DNA of 64,000 nucleotides. Source: Nostoc sphaeroides. Lineage in GTDB: Bacteria > Cyanobacteriota > Cyanobacteriia > Cyanobacteriales > Nostocaceae. The position numbers and the translations under genes were made by a program. Of the stretch, positions 35,628 to 44,463 are shown piece by piece. Location: positions 1,855,501 through 1,919,500 of the forward strand of contig NZ_CP031941.1 in NCBI RefSeq assembly GCF_003443655.1. The letters are read 5' to 3'. The notes under the pieces are model-generated. The model was not told the origin of the DNA. It saw only the letters and a program-made list of their open reading frames with translations, and made no database searches. Position 1 is the stretch's first letter, and every line of letters starts with the position of its first letter.

Positions 35628-36500
35628 CTACAAATACTTCTGCAACAATAACCCTAACTTTTCCTTCGTCGCTGCTGGTGCTTTATCCAACTGAGTCAAA
35701 ATCGCATACTGCAACGCCGAATGCGCCTCACTGGTTGGTGGATTTTCACTCAACCGCCGCACAGTTTCTTGAATCACCTTTTGAGCATTCACAGCATTCC
35801 GCAGCAAATTGCCAATCACCAATTCCACCGTCACACTGTCATGATCTGGATGCCAACAATCATAATCTGTCACCAGCGCTAAAGTTGAGTATGCAATTTC
35901 CGCTTCCCTTGCCAACTTCGCCTCTGGTAAATTCGTCATCCCAATAATTGTTGCACCCCAACTGCGGTAAAGATTCGATTCTGCCTTAGTGGAAAAAGCT
36001 GGGCCTTCCATGCACACATAAGTACCGCCGCGATGGAGAGTAACTTCTGGTAAATTGAGAGATGCGATCGCATCTGCCAACACACCAGCTAAATTCTTAC
36101 AAATCGGATCGCCAAAAGCAATGTGAGCAACAATTCCCTCACCAAAAAACGTTGAAATCCGATTTTTCGTTCTGTCAATAAACTGATCTGGTACCACCAT
36201 ATCCAGTGGTTTCGCCTCTTCCTTCAAGGAACCCACAGCACTAGCTGAAATTAAATACTTTACACCCAATTGCTTCATCGCATAGATATTAGCGCGAAAC
36301 GGCAACTCAGAGGGTAACAGCGTGTGATTACGACCATGACGCGCCAAAAAAGCTACCCGTGTACCATCCAAAGTCCCCAGAATCAAAGCATCTGATGGTG
36401 AACCAAAAGGGGTTTGGACATGCACCTCTTCTATATCTTTGAGTGCGTCCATTTTATACAGACCACTACCACCAATAATTCCAATACTAGCTTGAGCCAT
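35628..36500 (-). CDS. mtnP: S-methyl-5'-thioadenosine phosphorylase
   Basis: 290 residues. [15 protein letters not shown] at the N-terminus, [20 protein letters not shown] and [19 protein letters not shown] are the family signatures (phosphate and nucleoside binding). It splits methylthioadenosine into adenine and methylthioribose-1-phosphate, the first step of the methionine salvage pathway, in the cytoplasm. ATG at 36500. Single gene. Confidence 0.95.
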   Translation of the reverse strand: MAQASIGIIGGSGLYKMDALKDIEEVHVQTPFGSPSDALILGTLDGTRVAFLARHGRNHTLLPSELPFRANIYAMKQLGVKYLISASAVGSLKEEAKPLDMVVPDQFIDRTKNRISTFFGEGIVAHIAFGDPICKNLAGVLADAIASLNLPEVTLHRGGTYVCMEGPAFSTKAESNLYRSWGATIIGMTNLPEAKLAREAEIAYSTLALVTDYDCWHPDHDSVTVELVIGNLLRNAVNAQKVIQETVRRLSENPPTSEAHSALQYAILTQLDKAPAATKEKLGLLLQKYL

Positions 36501-36968
36501 GATCCTGAACCTGTTCCTTGCTGATCTGCTAAGTTATTTTACCGAAAAGGGGAGTAGCAGAGAAACAAACAAAGCGATCGCATTTCGTGCCGCTATAGAA
36601 GTCCTAAATCGTTTGTGAAAATTATTATATATATCTTTTTTTTTATTTCTTATCTTTGCGTCTAACTCTTATGAGACGCTACGCGTTGGCGGTTCGTTTC
36701 CTAATCTATATTTTTCACGGCTCATTTAGGATTGCTATAACACTATTGAATTGTTATCCATTAATTGTTAGTTTATGCTAATTTCCGATAATTTTTCAGA
36801 TTAATGGTTATATTCAGCCTTGAAATTAATTGTCAGCATAGCGTTTAATCTATGCTTAATGTATACAAATATTAAGTAAATGCACTCCTGAGCAGCGAAA
36901 CAAAGCAAGCGTTATACTTTTGGGAAAAGGCTTGTTTTAACCTCTGCTTTTAACATTTTCATAAATCA
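36501..36968. other. AT-rich divergent intergenic region
   Basis: About 470 bases between divergent mtnP and the phosphoesterase. Includes ATTTAGGATTGCTATA (36723-36738) and its inverse TATAGAAGTCCTAAATCG (36593-36610), a degenerate inverted element of about 145 bases that recurs around 29757-29938. The remainder is AT-rich promoter-like DNA. Confidence 0.55.
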
Positions 36969-38093
36969 ATGACTCTCAATTTTCGCTTTGCGGTAGTCAG
37001 TGACTTACACCTGGCACTTCCCCATACAATCTGGGATCATCCCAACCGATTCCACCTAGTAGAAGTCAGTATCTCGGCGTTTCAAAGTGTACTAGAACAT
37101 TTAACACAACTCGATTTAGATTTCTTGTTATTGCCAGGAGATTTAACCCAGCACGGCGAACCAGAGAACCACGCCTGGTTGCAACAATGTTTAGCCCAGC
37201 TACCTTTTCCCGTGTATGTTGTTCCTGGCAATCATGACGTTCCTGTGCTGTTAGCTGATCAGCAATCAATTTCTTTTGCGGACTTTCCCTACTATTACAC
37301 TAAGTTTGGCTACGAAGATCCCCAGCAGATTTACTACATTCGTCAGTTATTGCCTGGAGTTAAGCTGATTGGACTAAATTCTAACTCCTTTAATGACCAA
37401 GGTGAACAGGTGGGGTGTTTGGATGCCAAACAGCTACGGTGGTTAGAAGAGGTGCTGGCGGCATCTGTTGATGAATTAGTTCTGGTGATGGTGCATCATA
37501 ATGTAGTGGAGCATTTGCCCAATCAATCGAACCATCCACTGGCAAATCGATACATGTTGGCGAATTCAGCAGAACTATTGCAGTTGCTAAGACGCTACGG
37601 AGTCAAACTAGTATTTACGGGGCATTTGCACGTTCAGGATATTGCTTATTCAGATGGAGTATATGATATTACCACTGGCTCTTTAGTGAGCTATCCTCAC
37701 CCTTATCGGGTGCTAGAGTTTCATCGGGATGACCAAGGTAAAGAATCGTTGCAAATTATATCTCATCGGGTAGAGTCAGTGCCTGAGTTCCCCGACTTGC
37801 AACAATCATCGCGGCAATGGATGGGCGATCGCTCTTTCCCCTTCCTCATCAAGCTACTAACTCACTCTCCATTAAATTTACCATTATCACAGGCAAAAGA
37901 ATTAGCTCCTAGTTTGCGCGAGTTCTGGGCAACTATTGCCGATGGAGATGCAGTATTAGATTACCCCCACTTTCCGCTAGAAGTGCGGCGTTACATTCAG
38001 TCCTATGGTGCATTGGCGCAGCAAAACCCCAGTATCGCTACTAGTGGAACTCCTACGCTGATTGATAATAACAGCACACTTTTGCTAAGTTAA
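36969..38093 (+). CDS. Calcineurin-like metallophosphoesterase (CpdA-like)
   Basis: 374 residues. The five metal-binding blocks are present: VVSDLHL (residues 9-15), GDLTQHGE, VPGNHD, VMVHHN and FTGHLHVQD. Relatives include cyclic-nucleotide phosphodiesterases. An additional C-terminal region of about 120 residues (after the 260th) is typical of the cyanobacterial group. No signal peptide, so cytoplasmic. The substrate is not predictable from sequence alone. Confidence 0.9.
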   Translation: MTLNFRFAVVSDLHLALPHTIWDHPNRFHLVEVSISAFQSVLEHLTQLDLDFLLLPGDLTQHGEPENHAWLQQCLAQLPFPVYVVPGNHDVPVLLADQQSISFADFPYYYTKFGYEDPQQIYYIRQLLPGVKLIGLNSNSFNDQGEQVGCLDAKQLRWLEEVLAASVDELVLVMVHHNVVEHLPNQSNHPLANRYMLANSAELLQLLRRYGVKLVFTGHLHVQDIAYSDGVYDITTGSLVSYPHPYRVLEFHRDDQGKESLQIISHRVESVPEFPDLQQSSRQWMGDRSFPFLIKLLTHSPLNLPLSQAKELAPSLREFWATIADGDAVLDYPHFPLEVRRYIQSYGALAQQNPSIATSGTPTLIDNNSTLLLS

Positions 38094-38164
38094 AAGGCTG
38101 GTGACTTTTTAGATAGCGATCGCTCTTACCATAATTCTCCTATGAGAAGTCATTGTACAGACGC

Positions 38165-38249
38165 GATTAATCGCGTCTCTCTTGTACGATTAATCGCGTC
38201 TCTCTTGTACGATTAATCGCGTCTCTCTTGTACGATTAATCGCGTCTCT
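38165..38249. repeat. 23-bp tandem repeat, 3.7 copies
   Basis: GATTAATCGCGTCTCTCTTGTAC is repeated at 38165, 38188, 38211 and 38234 (last copy partial). The unit contains the common GCGATTAATCGCGTC palindrome that also occurs around 35538-35552. It touches the 3' end of the deaminase gene and may mark its terminator. Confidence 0.9.
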
Positions 38250-38679
38250 AATTACCGATATCTTCATTCCAAAGTTCGGGGTTAGTTTCAATAAACTCAC
38301 TCATCATTTGTTCGCAATCATCAAGATTTAGATCAATTACTTCCACACCGTGAGATACCATAAATTCTTTAGCACCAGGAAAAGTTCTGGATTCTCCGAC
38401 GATGACTTTTTTAATCCCAAATTGTACCACTGCCCCAGCGCACAGGTAACACGGCATTAAAGTTGAATAGAGTATAGTACCTCTGTAACTGCCAACTCTC
38501 CCAGCATTACGGAGACAATCAATTTCCGCGTGAGTAACAGGATCTGCGTCTTGCACACGTTTATTGTGTCCTCTGCCAATAATGTTGCCATCCTTGACGA
38601 GAACCGAACCAATGGGAATTCCCCCTTCTTGTCTGCCTTGTTTAGCTTCTTGAATAGCAGCTTCCATAAACTCATCCAT
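38248..38679 (-). CDS. Cytosine-deaminase-like nucleobase deaminase
   Basis: 143 residues from the chosen ATG at 38679 (MDEFMEAAIQEAKQ), which has AAAGGAG 8 nt upstream. The zinc motifs are VTHAEIDCL (His, catalytic Glu) and MPCYLCAGAVV (two Cys). The pattern is closest to yeast-type cytosine deaminases and related nucleobase deaminases. It faces a nucleoside hydrolase with only 15 nt between the start codons, suggesting a joint role in recycling nucleosides and bases. Exact base specificity is inferred. Confidence 0.85.
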   Translation of the reverse strand: MDEFMEAAIQEAKQGRQEGGIPIGSVLVKDGNIIGRGHNKRVQDADPVTHAEIDCLRNAGRVGSYRGTILYSTLMPCYLCAGAVVQFGIKKVIVGESRTFPGAKEFMVSHGVEVIDLNLDDCEQMMSEFIETNPELWNEDIGN

Positions 38680-38694
38680 ATTAATTCTCCTTTT

Positions 38695-39618
38695 ATGACA
38701 AAACAACTGGTATTAATGGATCACGATGGCGGTGTAGATGATTATTTAGCAACTATGCTGCTGTTGACGATGGATCATATTGAACTCCTTGGTGTCGTTG
38801 TCACTCCAGCAGATTGTTACGTTCAACCGGCTGTTAGCGCCACACGTAAAATTATAGATTTGATGGGATTTTCTCATATCCCGGTAGCAGAAAGCACTGT
38901 GCGTGGTATCAATCCATTTCCTACTCTCTATCGCCGTGATTCATTTATCGTTGACCATCTCCCCATTCTCAATCAAAGGGAAACCATCACTACGCCTTTG
39001 GTTGCTGAAACAGGTCAAGATTTCATGATCAAGGTGTTGCAGGAGGCATCAGACCCCGTAACGTTGATGGTAACTGGGCCTTTGACAACGGTTGCAGTGG
39101 CGTTAGACAAAGCACCGGATATTGAAGCCAAGATTCACAAAATTGTGTGGATGGGAGGTGCATTAAATGTTAGTGGTAATGTAGAAAAAAGTTTGGAAGC
39201 GGGACAAGATGGTTCCGCAGAATGGAATGTTTATTGGGATGCGGTTTCAGCAGCGCGGGTATGGCAAACCCAAATTGAAATTATTATGTGTCCTTTGGAT
39301 TTAACTAACAATGTCCCAGTTACATCGGAGTTAGTATACAAAATGGGACGACAACGCCACTATCCCATCTCTGATTTAGCCGGACAATGTTATGCACTAG
39401 TTATCCCTCAAGATTATTATTTTTGGGATGTCTTAGCAACAGCTTATTTGGGACATCCAGAATTTTATCAATTGCGCGAATGGGAAACAGAAATTATCAC
39501 CACTGGTATTAGTCAAGGGCGTACTAAAGTAATTTCTGGTGGAAGAAAAATTTCTGCAATGGATAAGGTAGATAAAGAAGCTTTTTATGCTTATATCTTG
39601 CAGCAATGGGCAAGATAA
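38695..39618 (+). CDS. Inosine/uridine-preferring nucleoside hydrolase
   Basis: 307 residues from the ATG at 38695. DHDGGVDDYLA (residues 9-19) is the calcium- and ribose-binding signature of nucleoside hydrolases; MVTGPLTTVAVAL and WNVYWDAVSAARV follow family expectations. It cleaves nucleosides to base and ribose in the cytoplasm. A longer frame extending upstream into the deaminase gene is open but is antisense shadow. Its upstream region is occupied by the deaminase's own start signals, and no clear ribosome binding site is visible on this strand. Confidence 0.92.
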   Translation: MTKQLVLMDHDGGVDDYLATMLLLTMDHIELLGVVVTPADCYVQPAVSATRKIIDLMGFSHIPVAESTVRGINPFPTLYRRDSFIVDHLPILNQRETITTPLVAETGQDFMIKVLQEASDPVTLMVTGPLTTVAVALDKAPDIEAKIHKIVWMGGALNVSGNVEKSLEAGQDGSAEWNVYWDAVSAARVWQTQIEIIMCPLDLTNNVPVTSELVYKMGRQRHYPISDLAGQCYALVIPQDYYFWDVLATAYLGHPEFYQLREWETEIITTGISQGRTKVISGGRKISAMDKVDKEAFYAYILQQWAR

Positions 39619-39647
39619 AAAACTAAAAAATTAGGTGGTGTGGATAT

Positions 39648-39908
39648 TCAAACTTGTGCCTGCACAACAAAATCCTCAATTTGTCTGATTCGATCCCAAT
39701 CAATGGCAGCAAGCCACAACTTCTCCTCTTCGGAGAACTGCACCACTCCATCAACTTCCAAATCCTCACTAGATATCGTGAGTAACTGCCCATCTTGTAG
39801 CTTAATACTTTGATTTGCCAAGTCTTCGATTGTACCAATACAGTTCAAACGCAAACGCCCTTCAGCATCAGCATTATGAAAATCTGCAAAAACTCTAGGG
39901 GTAATCAT
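39648..39908 (-). CDS. Small hypothetical protein
   Basis: 86 residues, acidic, beginning MITPRVFADFHNADAEGR and ending QIEDFVVQAQV. It contains GTIEDLANQSIKLQDGQLL, a beta-rich pattern, and EEEKLWLAAIDWDRI. No signal or membrane segment. I have the impression of a small family common in cyanobacteria but cannot name it. Its orientation converges on the nucleoside hydrolase. Confidence 0.65.
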   Translation of the reverse strand: MITPRVFADFHNADAEGRLRLNCIGTIEDLANQSIKLQDGQLLTISSEDLEVDGVVQFSEEEKLWLAAIDWDRIRQIEDFVVQAQV

Positions 39909-39983
39909 TCTAGGCGATCCAAACTATAACTGCTGCAAATAACGAACCGCAAAGGACGCAAAGAAAAGAGGTTTGTACAAGGT

Positions 39984-40049
39984 TGGGGATTTAGGGCGAT
40001 CTAGAACGTTTTGCTACCGATAAAAGGACTTTTCAAACAACCTCTAAGA
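39984..40049. repeat. Half copy of the element at 60925-61056
   Basis: GGGGATTTAGGGCGATCTAG, then GTTTTGCTACC and GGACTTTTCAAACAACCTCT match the right half of the later element. The left half is missing. Confidence 0.7.
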
Positions 40050-40076
40050 CATCCTCCATACCTCCATGACTGAGAA

Positions 40077-40412
40077 TTACTCGTAGCGTGCCTTTTTAGA
40101 TTTAATCACCTCAATGACATCATCGTGTCTTTGCCCTTCGATAATATCCTTGAGATGAATTTGCCCATTAATGTATTGAACATGGATGCGCCAACCTGAG
40201 ACTTTATCGATATCAGCACGATAAATTGCCTGCTTCACACCTTTTATTTTGTGCAGCCTCGTTTTTGGAAATTTTCTTGTTCTGTGACACTCGTTATCTT
40301 CAAGTTCTGCTAAGGCTTCAAGAAAAGCAATCTTTAGCTCGTCATCTGGCAAAATTTTCATGGCTTGATAAATAATGCCGTATTCATCACAGAGAGTAAG
40401 GGTTTGTGTCAT
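40077..40412 (-). CDS. RelE/ParE-like small protein (second of a pair)
   Basis: 111 residues. After an N-terminal helical region (LPDDELKIAFLEALAELED), the C-terminus LHKIKGVKQAIYRADID, GWRIHVQYI and GQIHLKDIIEG looks like the strand-rich core of RelE/HigB-type toxins. It lies 8 nt after a second RelE-like gene. An antitoxin with a DNA-binding domain is not visible, so function in a toxin pair is uncertain; one of the two could neutralise the other. Start ATG at 40412. Confidence 0.6.
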   Translation of the reverse strand: MTQTLTLCDEYGIIYQAMKILPDDELKIAFLEALAELEDNECHRTRKFPKTRLHKIKGVKQAIYRADIDKVSGWRIHVQYINGQIHLKDIIEGQRHDDVIEVIKSKKARYE

Positions 40413-40420
40413 AAACCAAC

Positions 40421-40834
40421 TTACAAGATCCGGGCAGTTTCTTGATTGTGGTTGAGTAATCCTTGATACAAAGACTCTGCCACACCTTTATACGCTTTAT
40501 CGAGTTCATCGTGTTTGACAACTCGAAAAAGAGTAAAAATAACTTGCCCAAAAATTGGATCTTCGTCAACTGTCAAAATTACCCTTAGTTTCTGCGAAAC
40601 CCTTAGCGTGTAAAGCGAAGATTCATAGCCATTAATATCTGACGGTAGGGGAAGACGACGCAACTTACGATAAACGTCAGCTTTTTGAGTTGGGAAGAGG
40701 CTGGCGCAATCATTAATTTTTTGAATCGCTGCGGCTTTCTCATCTTCACTCAGCCTGCCAAGATCCTTTTCAAAGCTTCTTGTTGACTCAATTAGAACAT
40801 CCACGTTACAAACCGCCAATTTGAATTTAGCCAC
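40421..40834 (-). CDS. RelE/ParE-like small protein (first of a pair)
   Basis: 137 residues from a GTG at 40834 preceded by GAGG; a TTG at 40852 gives six more residues but would lack a binding site. TRSFEKDLGRLSEDEKAA, YRKLRRLPL, SLYTLRVSQKLRVILTV and IFTLFRVVKHDELDKAY resemble the RelE/ParE toxin fold, in which a basic helix and an Arg-rich strand face the ribosome or gyrase. It is immediately followed by another RelE-like gene. Target unknown. Confidence 0.65.
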   Translation of the reverse strand: MAKFKLAVCNVDVLIESTRSFEKDLGRLSEDEKAAAIQKINDCASLFPTQKADVYRKLRRLPLPSDINGYESSLYTLRVSQKLRVILTVDEDPIFGQVIFTLFRVVKHDELDKAYKGVAESLYQGLLNHNQETARIL

Positions 40835-41025
40835 TTGCCCTCTGTCCTTCAAATAGTAACAGTGATATACAGAAAAATTCTGTACTCATCTTTACGAGGA
40901 CATTATATGGAAACTTTATTAATAATATTTTATGTCAAAACGCCCAAAAAATCTGCTGTCAAAGCTTTCCGATACAATTCGTCTCAAGTATTTTTTTACA
41001 AAACAGAAGACAGATAAAACGATTA

Positions 41026-41577
41026 TTAATAATTCATAAAATTTAAACCTAAGAAAATAGCCGCAATAGTTCCCGCCACAGAAATTTCACCTTGGGCAAT
41101 TTTATCTAAAACTGATTCTACAGGAATTAATACAACTTCAATCTCTTCTGTAATATCTAGTTGTTGCTCTCCAACTTTGCTCACATTTTCTGCTAAAAAT
41201 AAATGTATTTGATTGGTATCTTTACTCGGCTTATCGTATAGAGTTCCGATTTTTATAAATTCTTGGGAAATATAACCAGTTTCTTCTCTGAGTTCTCTAA
41301 TTGCTGCTAATTCTGCACTCTCTTTTGTAGGATCAAAATCCCCTGCTGGCAGTTCTAAGAAAAATTCACCTACTGCATGTCTGTATTGCCGGACAAAAAT
41401 AATTTCTCTATTATTAGTAATAGGTAAAATCATCGCAACGTCAGGCTTAATACTGACAAAATAATCATCTATAATTTTACCATTGGGTAATTCTATTTCA
41501 TCTTGCCTCACCTGACACCAAGGATGATCTAAAACCATTTTTGATTTTAAAATCTTCCATTTTTTTAAGTTATTCAT
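41026..41577 (-). CDS. NUDIX hydrolase (ADP-ribose pyrophosphatase-like)
   Basis: 183 residues. The NUDIX box runs GDFDPTKESAELAAIREL then REETGY (about residues 83-106), with the usual G-x5-E-x7-REUxEE spacing. The preceding VRQYRHAVGEFFLELPAG is typical of the ADP-ribose pyrophosphatase group (NudF-like). It hydrolyses a nucleoside diphosphate linked to another moiety, probably ADP-ribose. Single gene, ATG at 41577. Confidence 0.92.
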   Translation of the reverse strand: MNNLKKWKILKSKMVLDHPWCQVRQDEIELPNGKIIDDYFVSIKPDVAMILPITNNREIIFVRQYRHAVGEFFLELPAGDFDPTKESAELAAIRELREETGYISQEFIKIGTLYDKPSKDTNQIHLFLAENVSKVGEQQLDITEEIEVVLIPVESVLDKIAQGEISVAGTIAAIFLGLNFMNY

Positions 41578-41704
41578 AAATAAAAATAATGTATAAAACC
41601 TTTAGTCATCAAGCAATGAATGTAAAAAAGTATAACAGATCCATCTGATAATCTAAACTTTGAACTTACACTGGCTTTTGCATAACATAATATGTATAAC
41701 CAGT

Positions 41705-42757
41705 ATGCAAATAAATATAAATTTATTTACAGTAAACAAAAGGTTTCCGTTGACTATTAGTCGAGGGACAACGGCACAGACAACTAATGTATGGGTGAGA
41801 ATTTCACACGATCGCATCGAAGGCTGGGGAGAAGCATCACCATTTGGCGTGGGTAATCATCGGCAATCAACTGATGCAATCAAAGACGCCCTACAGCAAG
41901 TTGTACCACTGTTGGAAGCATTCAGCCCCTTACAACGACAGGAAATTGAGCAAGTTTTAACACAAAACCAGGTTCCTTCTGCTGCAAGAGCGGCGTTAGA
42001 TATAGCAATGCACGACTGGTTAGGTAAGCGCGTAGGATTACCCTTGTGGCAAATTTGGGGACTCGATCGCAACCAAATAGTACCGACTTCTGTCACAATT
42101 GGGATTAATTCACCTGAAGGAGCCAGAGCTAGGGCGCGAGACTGGTTACAATTTACTGATGTCCGCCTTCTCAAGGTGAAGCTAGGTAGTCCAGATGGCA
42201 TAGATGCAGATAAAAAAATGCTCTTAGCTGTGCAACAAGAAGCACCATTACTAGAATTTTTTGTTGATGCCAACGGGGGTTGGAGTTTGGAGGATGCGAT
42301 CGCAATGTGCAATTGGCTAGCTAATTTAGGTATAAAATATGTAGAACAGCCATTGCCACGGGGGCAGGAAGAAAGTTTAGCAAAACTCAAACAACACTCT
42401 CCCCTGCCCATCTTTGTCGATGAAAGTTGCTTCACAAGCTCCGATATTCCCCATTTGGCAAACTACGTGGATGGTATTAATATCAAACTGATGAAATCAG
42501 GGGGACTAACCGAAGCAATGCGAATGGTACATACAGCGCGAGCATATCGATTGCAAGTAATGTTTGGTTGCTATTCTGACAGTGCGCTAGCTAATACAGC
42601 AGCATTACAGCTAGCGCCACTAGCTGATTATCTAGATTTAGACAGTCACCTCAATTTAATCGATGATCCCTTTACGGGTGCATTGCTAAAAGAAGGGAGA
42701 GTTTTGCCAAACGATTTACCAGGCTTGGGGGTTAGCCAACAACACTCAATAAGCTAA
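41705..42757 (+). CDS. Dipeptide epimerase, enolase superfamily (Ala-Glu epimerase or DgcA-like)
   Basis: 350 residues from the ATG at 41705 (MQININLFTVNKRF); an upstream TTG adds 15 residues unlike the family. VRLLKVKLG-type KxK (LLKVKLGSPDG), DANGGW, EQPLPRG and VDESCF, then NIKLMKSGG complete the catalytic barrel: a lysine pair and metal-binding acids. Family members epimerise L-Ala-D-Glu in peptidoglycan recycling. Neighbour 43134 is a DUF1611 protein, its usual partner; the pair also matches DgcA-DgcN (N-acyl-D-glutamate racemisation). It was separated from that partner by an IS605-type remnant. Confidence 0.9.
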   Translation: MQININLFTVNKRFPLTISRGTTAQTTNVWVRISHDRIEGWGEASPFGVGNHRQSTDAIKDALQQVVPLLEAFSPLQRQEIEQVLTQNQVPSAARAALDIAMHDWLGKRVGLPLWQIWGLDRNQIVPTSVTIGINSPEGARARARDWLQFTDVRLLKVKLGSPDGIDADKKMLLAVQQEAPLLEFFVDANGGWSLEDAIAMCNWLANLGIKYVEQPLPRGQEESLAKLKQHSPLPIFVDESCFTSSDIPHLANYVDGINIKLMKSGGLTEAMRMVHTARAYRLQVMFGCYSDSALANTAALQLAPLADYLDLDSHLNLIDDPFTGALLKEGRVLPNDLPGLGVSQQHSIS

Positions 42758-42760
42758 CAA

Positions 42761-42910
42761 TCACTCACTTTTAGTCACTTTCTTTGACAAACTACGAATA
42801 AAGTCACGCAATACATCTGATTTAGTCCTTGAGACTTGTTCACAGTATGCATCTAATAAATCCAACTCTTGCTGCGGAATTCTTATTGTCACCTTTCTCT
42901 CGTCTTTCAT
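42761..42910 (-). CDS. Ribbon-helix-helix protein of a decayed IS605-type element
   Basis: 49 residues: MKDERKVTIRIPQQELDLLD, then AYCEQVSRTKSDVLRDFIRSL. The beta strand followed by two helices is the CopG/Arc fold. The ATG lies 29 nt from, and divergent to, a truncated tnpB start. Intact while its partner is destroyed. It may still bind DNA at remaining copies of this element family. Confidence 0.75.
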   Translation of the reverse strand: MKDERKVTIRIPQQELDLLDAYCEQVSRTKSDVLRDFIRSLSKKVTKSE

Positions 42911-42939
42911 CGTCTGTCAATATGCTGTACAATATATAT

Positions 42940-43120
42940 ATGTTACTAGCATTTAAGACAGGATCATTGCGGGTTCAGTCTTGACAGAGATTTGAATGCC
43001 GCGATTAATCTCAAAAACGCGGTGAGTCACACCGTGTCAGCTTGTGGACTGGATAGTACCGACACTTCCAGAATGAAGCAAGAAAATTTCAGTTTGTTAA
43101 CAAACGTTAGTAAATTATGA
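42940..43120 (+). pseudogene. tnpB with large internal deletion
   Basis: ATGTTACTAGCATTTAAGAC encodes MLLAFKT, a usual tnpB N-terminus, and is then directly joined to the tnpB C-terminus from about 42965: HCGFSLDRDLNAAINLKNAV, ending LLTNVSKL-stop at 43118. The zinc ribbon Cys and the last RuvC Asp motif remain, but the frame shifts at the junction. Everything between is gone (about 1 kb relative to an intact gene). A perfect 14-bp palindrome GTTTGTTAACAAAC (43092-43105) marks the right end. The RNA-scaffold part of the element could still be made. Confidence 0.88.
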
Positions 43121-43133
43121 ACGGTACAACAGA

Positions 43134-44180
43134 GTGCGTCTATCACCTAATCAACGAGTAGCTATCTTGCTGCATGACGGAATTACTGGGCATCACGGCA
43201 AAACAGGGCTAGCAATTTTACGTTACAGTGAAGCCCCAATCGTAGCCGTAATCGATCGCAAGTGTGCTGGCAAATCCCTACCAGAATTAACCAATATCAA
43301 GCGTGATGTCCCAATAGTAGCATCGGTAGCCGCAGCCCTAGAGTACAAGCCAGAAGTCTTAGTAATAGGCATTGCCCCAGGAGGTGGTGCTGTACCAGAT
43401 GATTACTGGTTAGAAATCAAAAACGCTCTAAAAGCTGGAATGTCGCTGGTAAATGGTTTACATACACCAATGGCAAACATACCAGAGTTAAATGCACTAC
43501 TCAAACCAGGGCAAGTAATTTGGGATGTACGCAAAGAACCGCCTAATATAAGTGTTGCTAGTGGAATGGCCCGCACCCTTTCCTGTCGGCGGGTTTTGAC
43601 AGTAGGAACCGATATGGCGATCGGTAAAATGTCAACTAGTCTAGAGTTACATTGGGCAGCAAAACAACGAGGCTGGCGTTCTAAATTCCTCGCCACCGGT
43701 CAAACTGGGGTGATGTTAGAAGGGGATGGTGTGCCTTTAGATGCCGTGCGGGTAGACTTTGCCGCCGGTGCTGTAGAACAAATAGTTATGCGCTATGGCA
43801 ATAACTACGACATCCTGCACATTGAAGGACAAGGTTCACTGCTACACCCTGGTTCAACAGCAACCTTACCCCTAATCCGTGGTTCGCAACCAACCCAACT
43901 GCTGTTAGTACATCGTGCGGGACAAACTCATAACCGTAATAATCCCCATGTACCAATTCCACCTTTACTAGAAGTGATTCGGCTTTATGAAACTGTTGCT
44001 AGTGCCGGTGGTGCTTTTGGAAGCGTCCCTGTAGTGGGGATAGCTCTTAACACAGCCCATTTAGATCAGTCTGCGGCAGAGGATGCGATCGCTCAAACAA
44101 TAGCAGAAACCGGACTACCTTGCACAGATGTAGTCCGCTTTGATGCCAATGTGCTATTGGATGCGGTGATGAATAATTAG
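43134..44180 (+). CDS. DUF1611 family protein (DgcN-like)
   Basis: 348 residues. Start is GTG at 43134 (MRLSPNQRVAILLHDG), 13 nt after the end of the tnpB remnant. Landmarks: an N-terminal Rossmann-like part, SVASGMARTLSCRRVL, VGTDMAIGKMSTSLELHWAA (P-loop-like GTDMAIGK) and IEGQGSLLHPG. DUF1611 proteins pair with dipeptide epimerases; one group is N-acyltransferases for D-glutamate (DgcN). Together with the epimerase at 41705 this suggests D-amino-acid or murein-peptide turnover. The insertion of an IS605-type element has put 376 bases between the two and may have removed the original start region. Confidence 0.85.
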   Translation: MRLSPNQRVAILLHDGITGHHGKTGLAILRYSEAPIVAVIDRKCAGKSLPELTNIKRDVPIVASVAAALEYKPEVLVIGIAPGGGAVPDDYWLEIKNALKAGMSLVNGLHTPMANIPELNALLKPGQVIWDVRKEPPNISVASGMARTLSCRRVLTVGTDMAIGKMSTSLELHWAAKQRGWRSKFLATGQTGVMLEGDGVPLDAVRVDFAAGAVEQIVMRYGNNYDILHIEGQGSLLHPGSTATLPLIRGSQPTQLLLVHRAGQTHNRNNPHVPIPPLLEVIRLYETVASAGGAFGSVPVVGIALNTAHLDQSAAEDAIAQTIAETGLPCTDVVRFDANVLLDAVMNN

Positions 44181-44218
44181 ATAATGATTGCAACAGATGG
44201 AGCGCTAAATACGATTAC

Positions 44219-44264
44219 TAGTAGAGACACGAAATCGTTACACTAACGTGTCTCTACTCTTTTA
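44219..44264 (+). terminator. Terminator after the DUF1611 gene
   Basis: AGTAGAGACACG and CGTGTCTCTACT form a 12-bp stem with a 15-nt loop, followed by CTTTTAT. It lies 38 bases past the stop. Confidence 0.7.
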
Positions 44265-44463
44265 TACCATTTTAGATTTTGCCATTTAAAAAATTGCGTA
44301 ATATATGGCACTTTCGGCGACTGGAGCAGCTTCGCCTAAATTCCCTATACCTGATAAGTAAATTTGATAATAACCATCAGCCTTTTTTTGTCAAGTCCTC
44401 TTGACGTTTCGTAACAATATTGTTAAATTTAGTTACATAAGCAAACAAAAAAGAAAAAAAACT

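Noticed and set aside
38165-38249. Possible small CRISPR array
   Set aside because: The 23-bp units directly abut each other with no spacers, so it is a simple tandem repeat.
38530-38694. Longer N-terminus for the nucleoside hydrolase
   Set aside because: The extension is antisense to the deaminase gene; the family signature starts right after the ATG at 38695.
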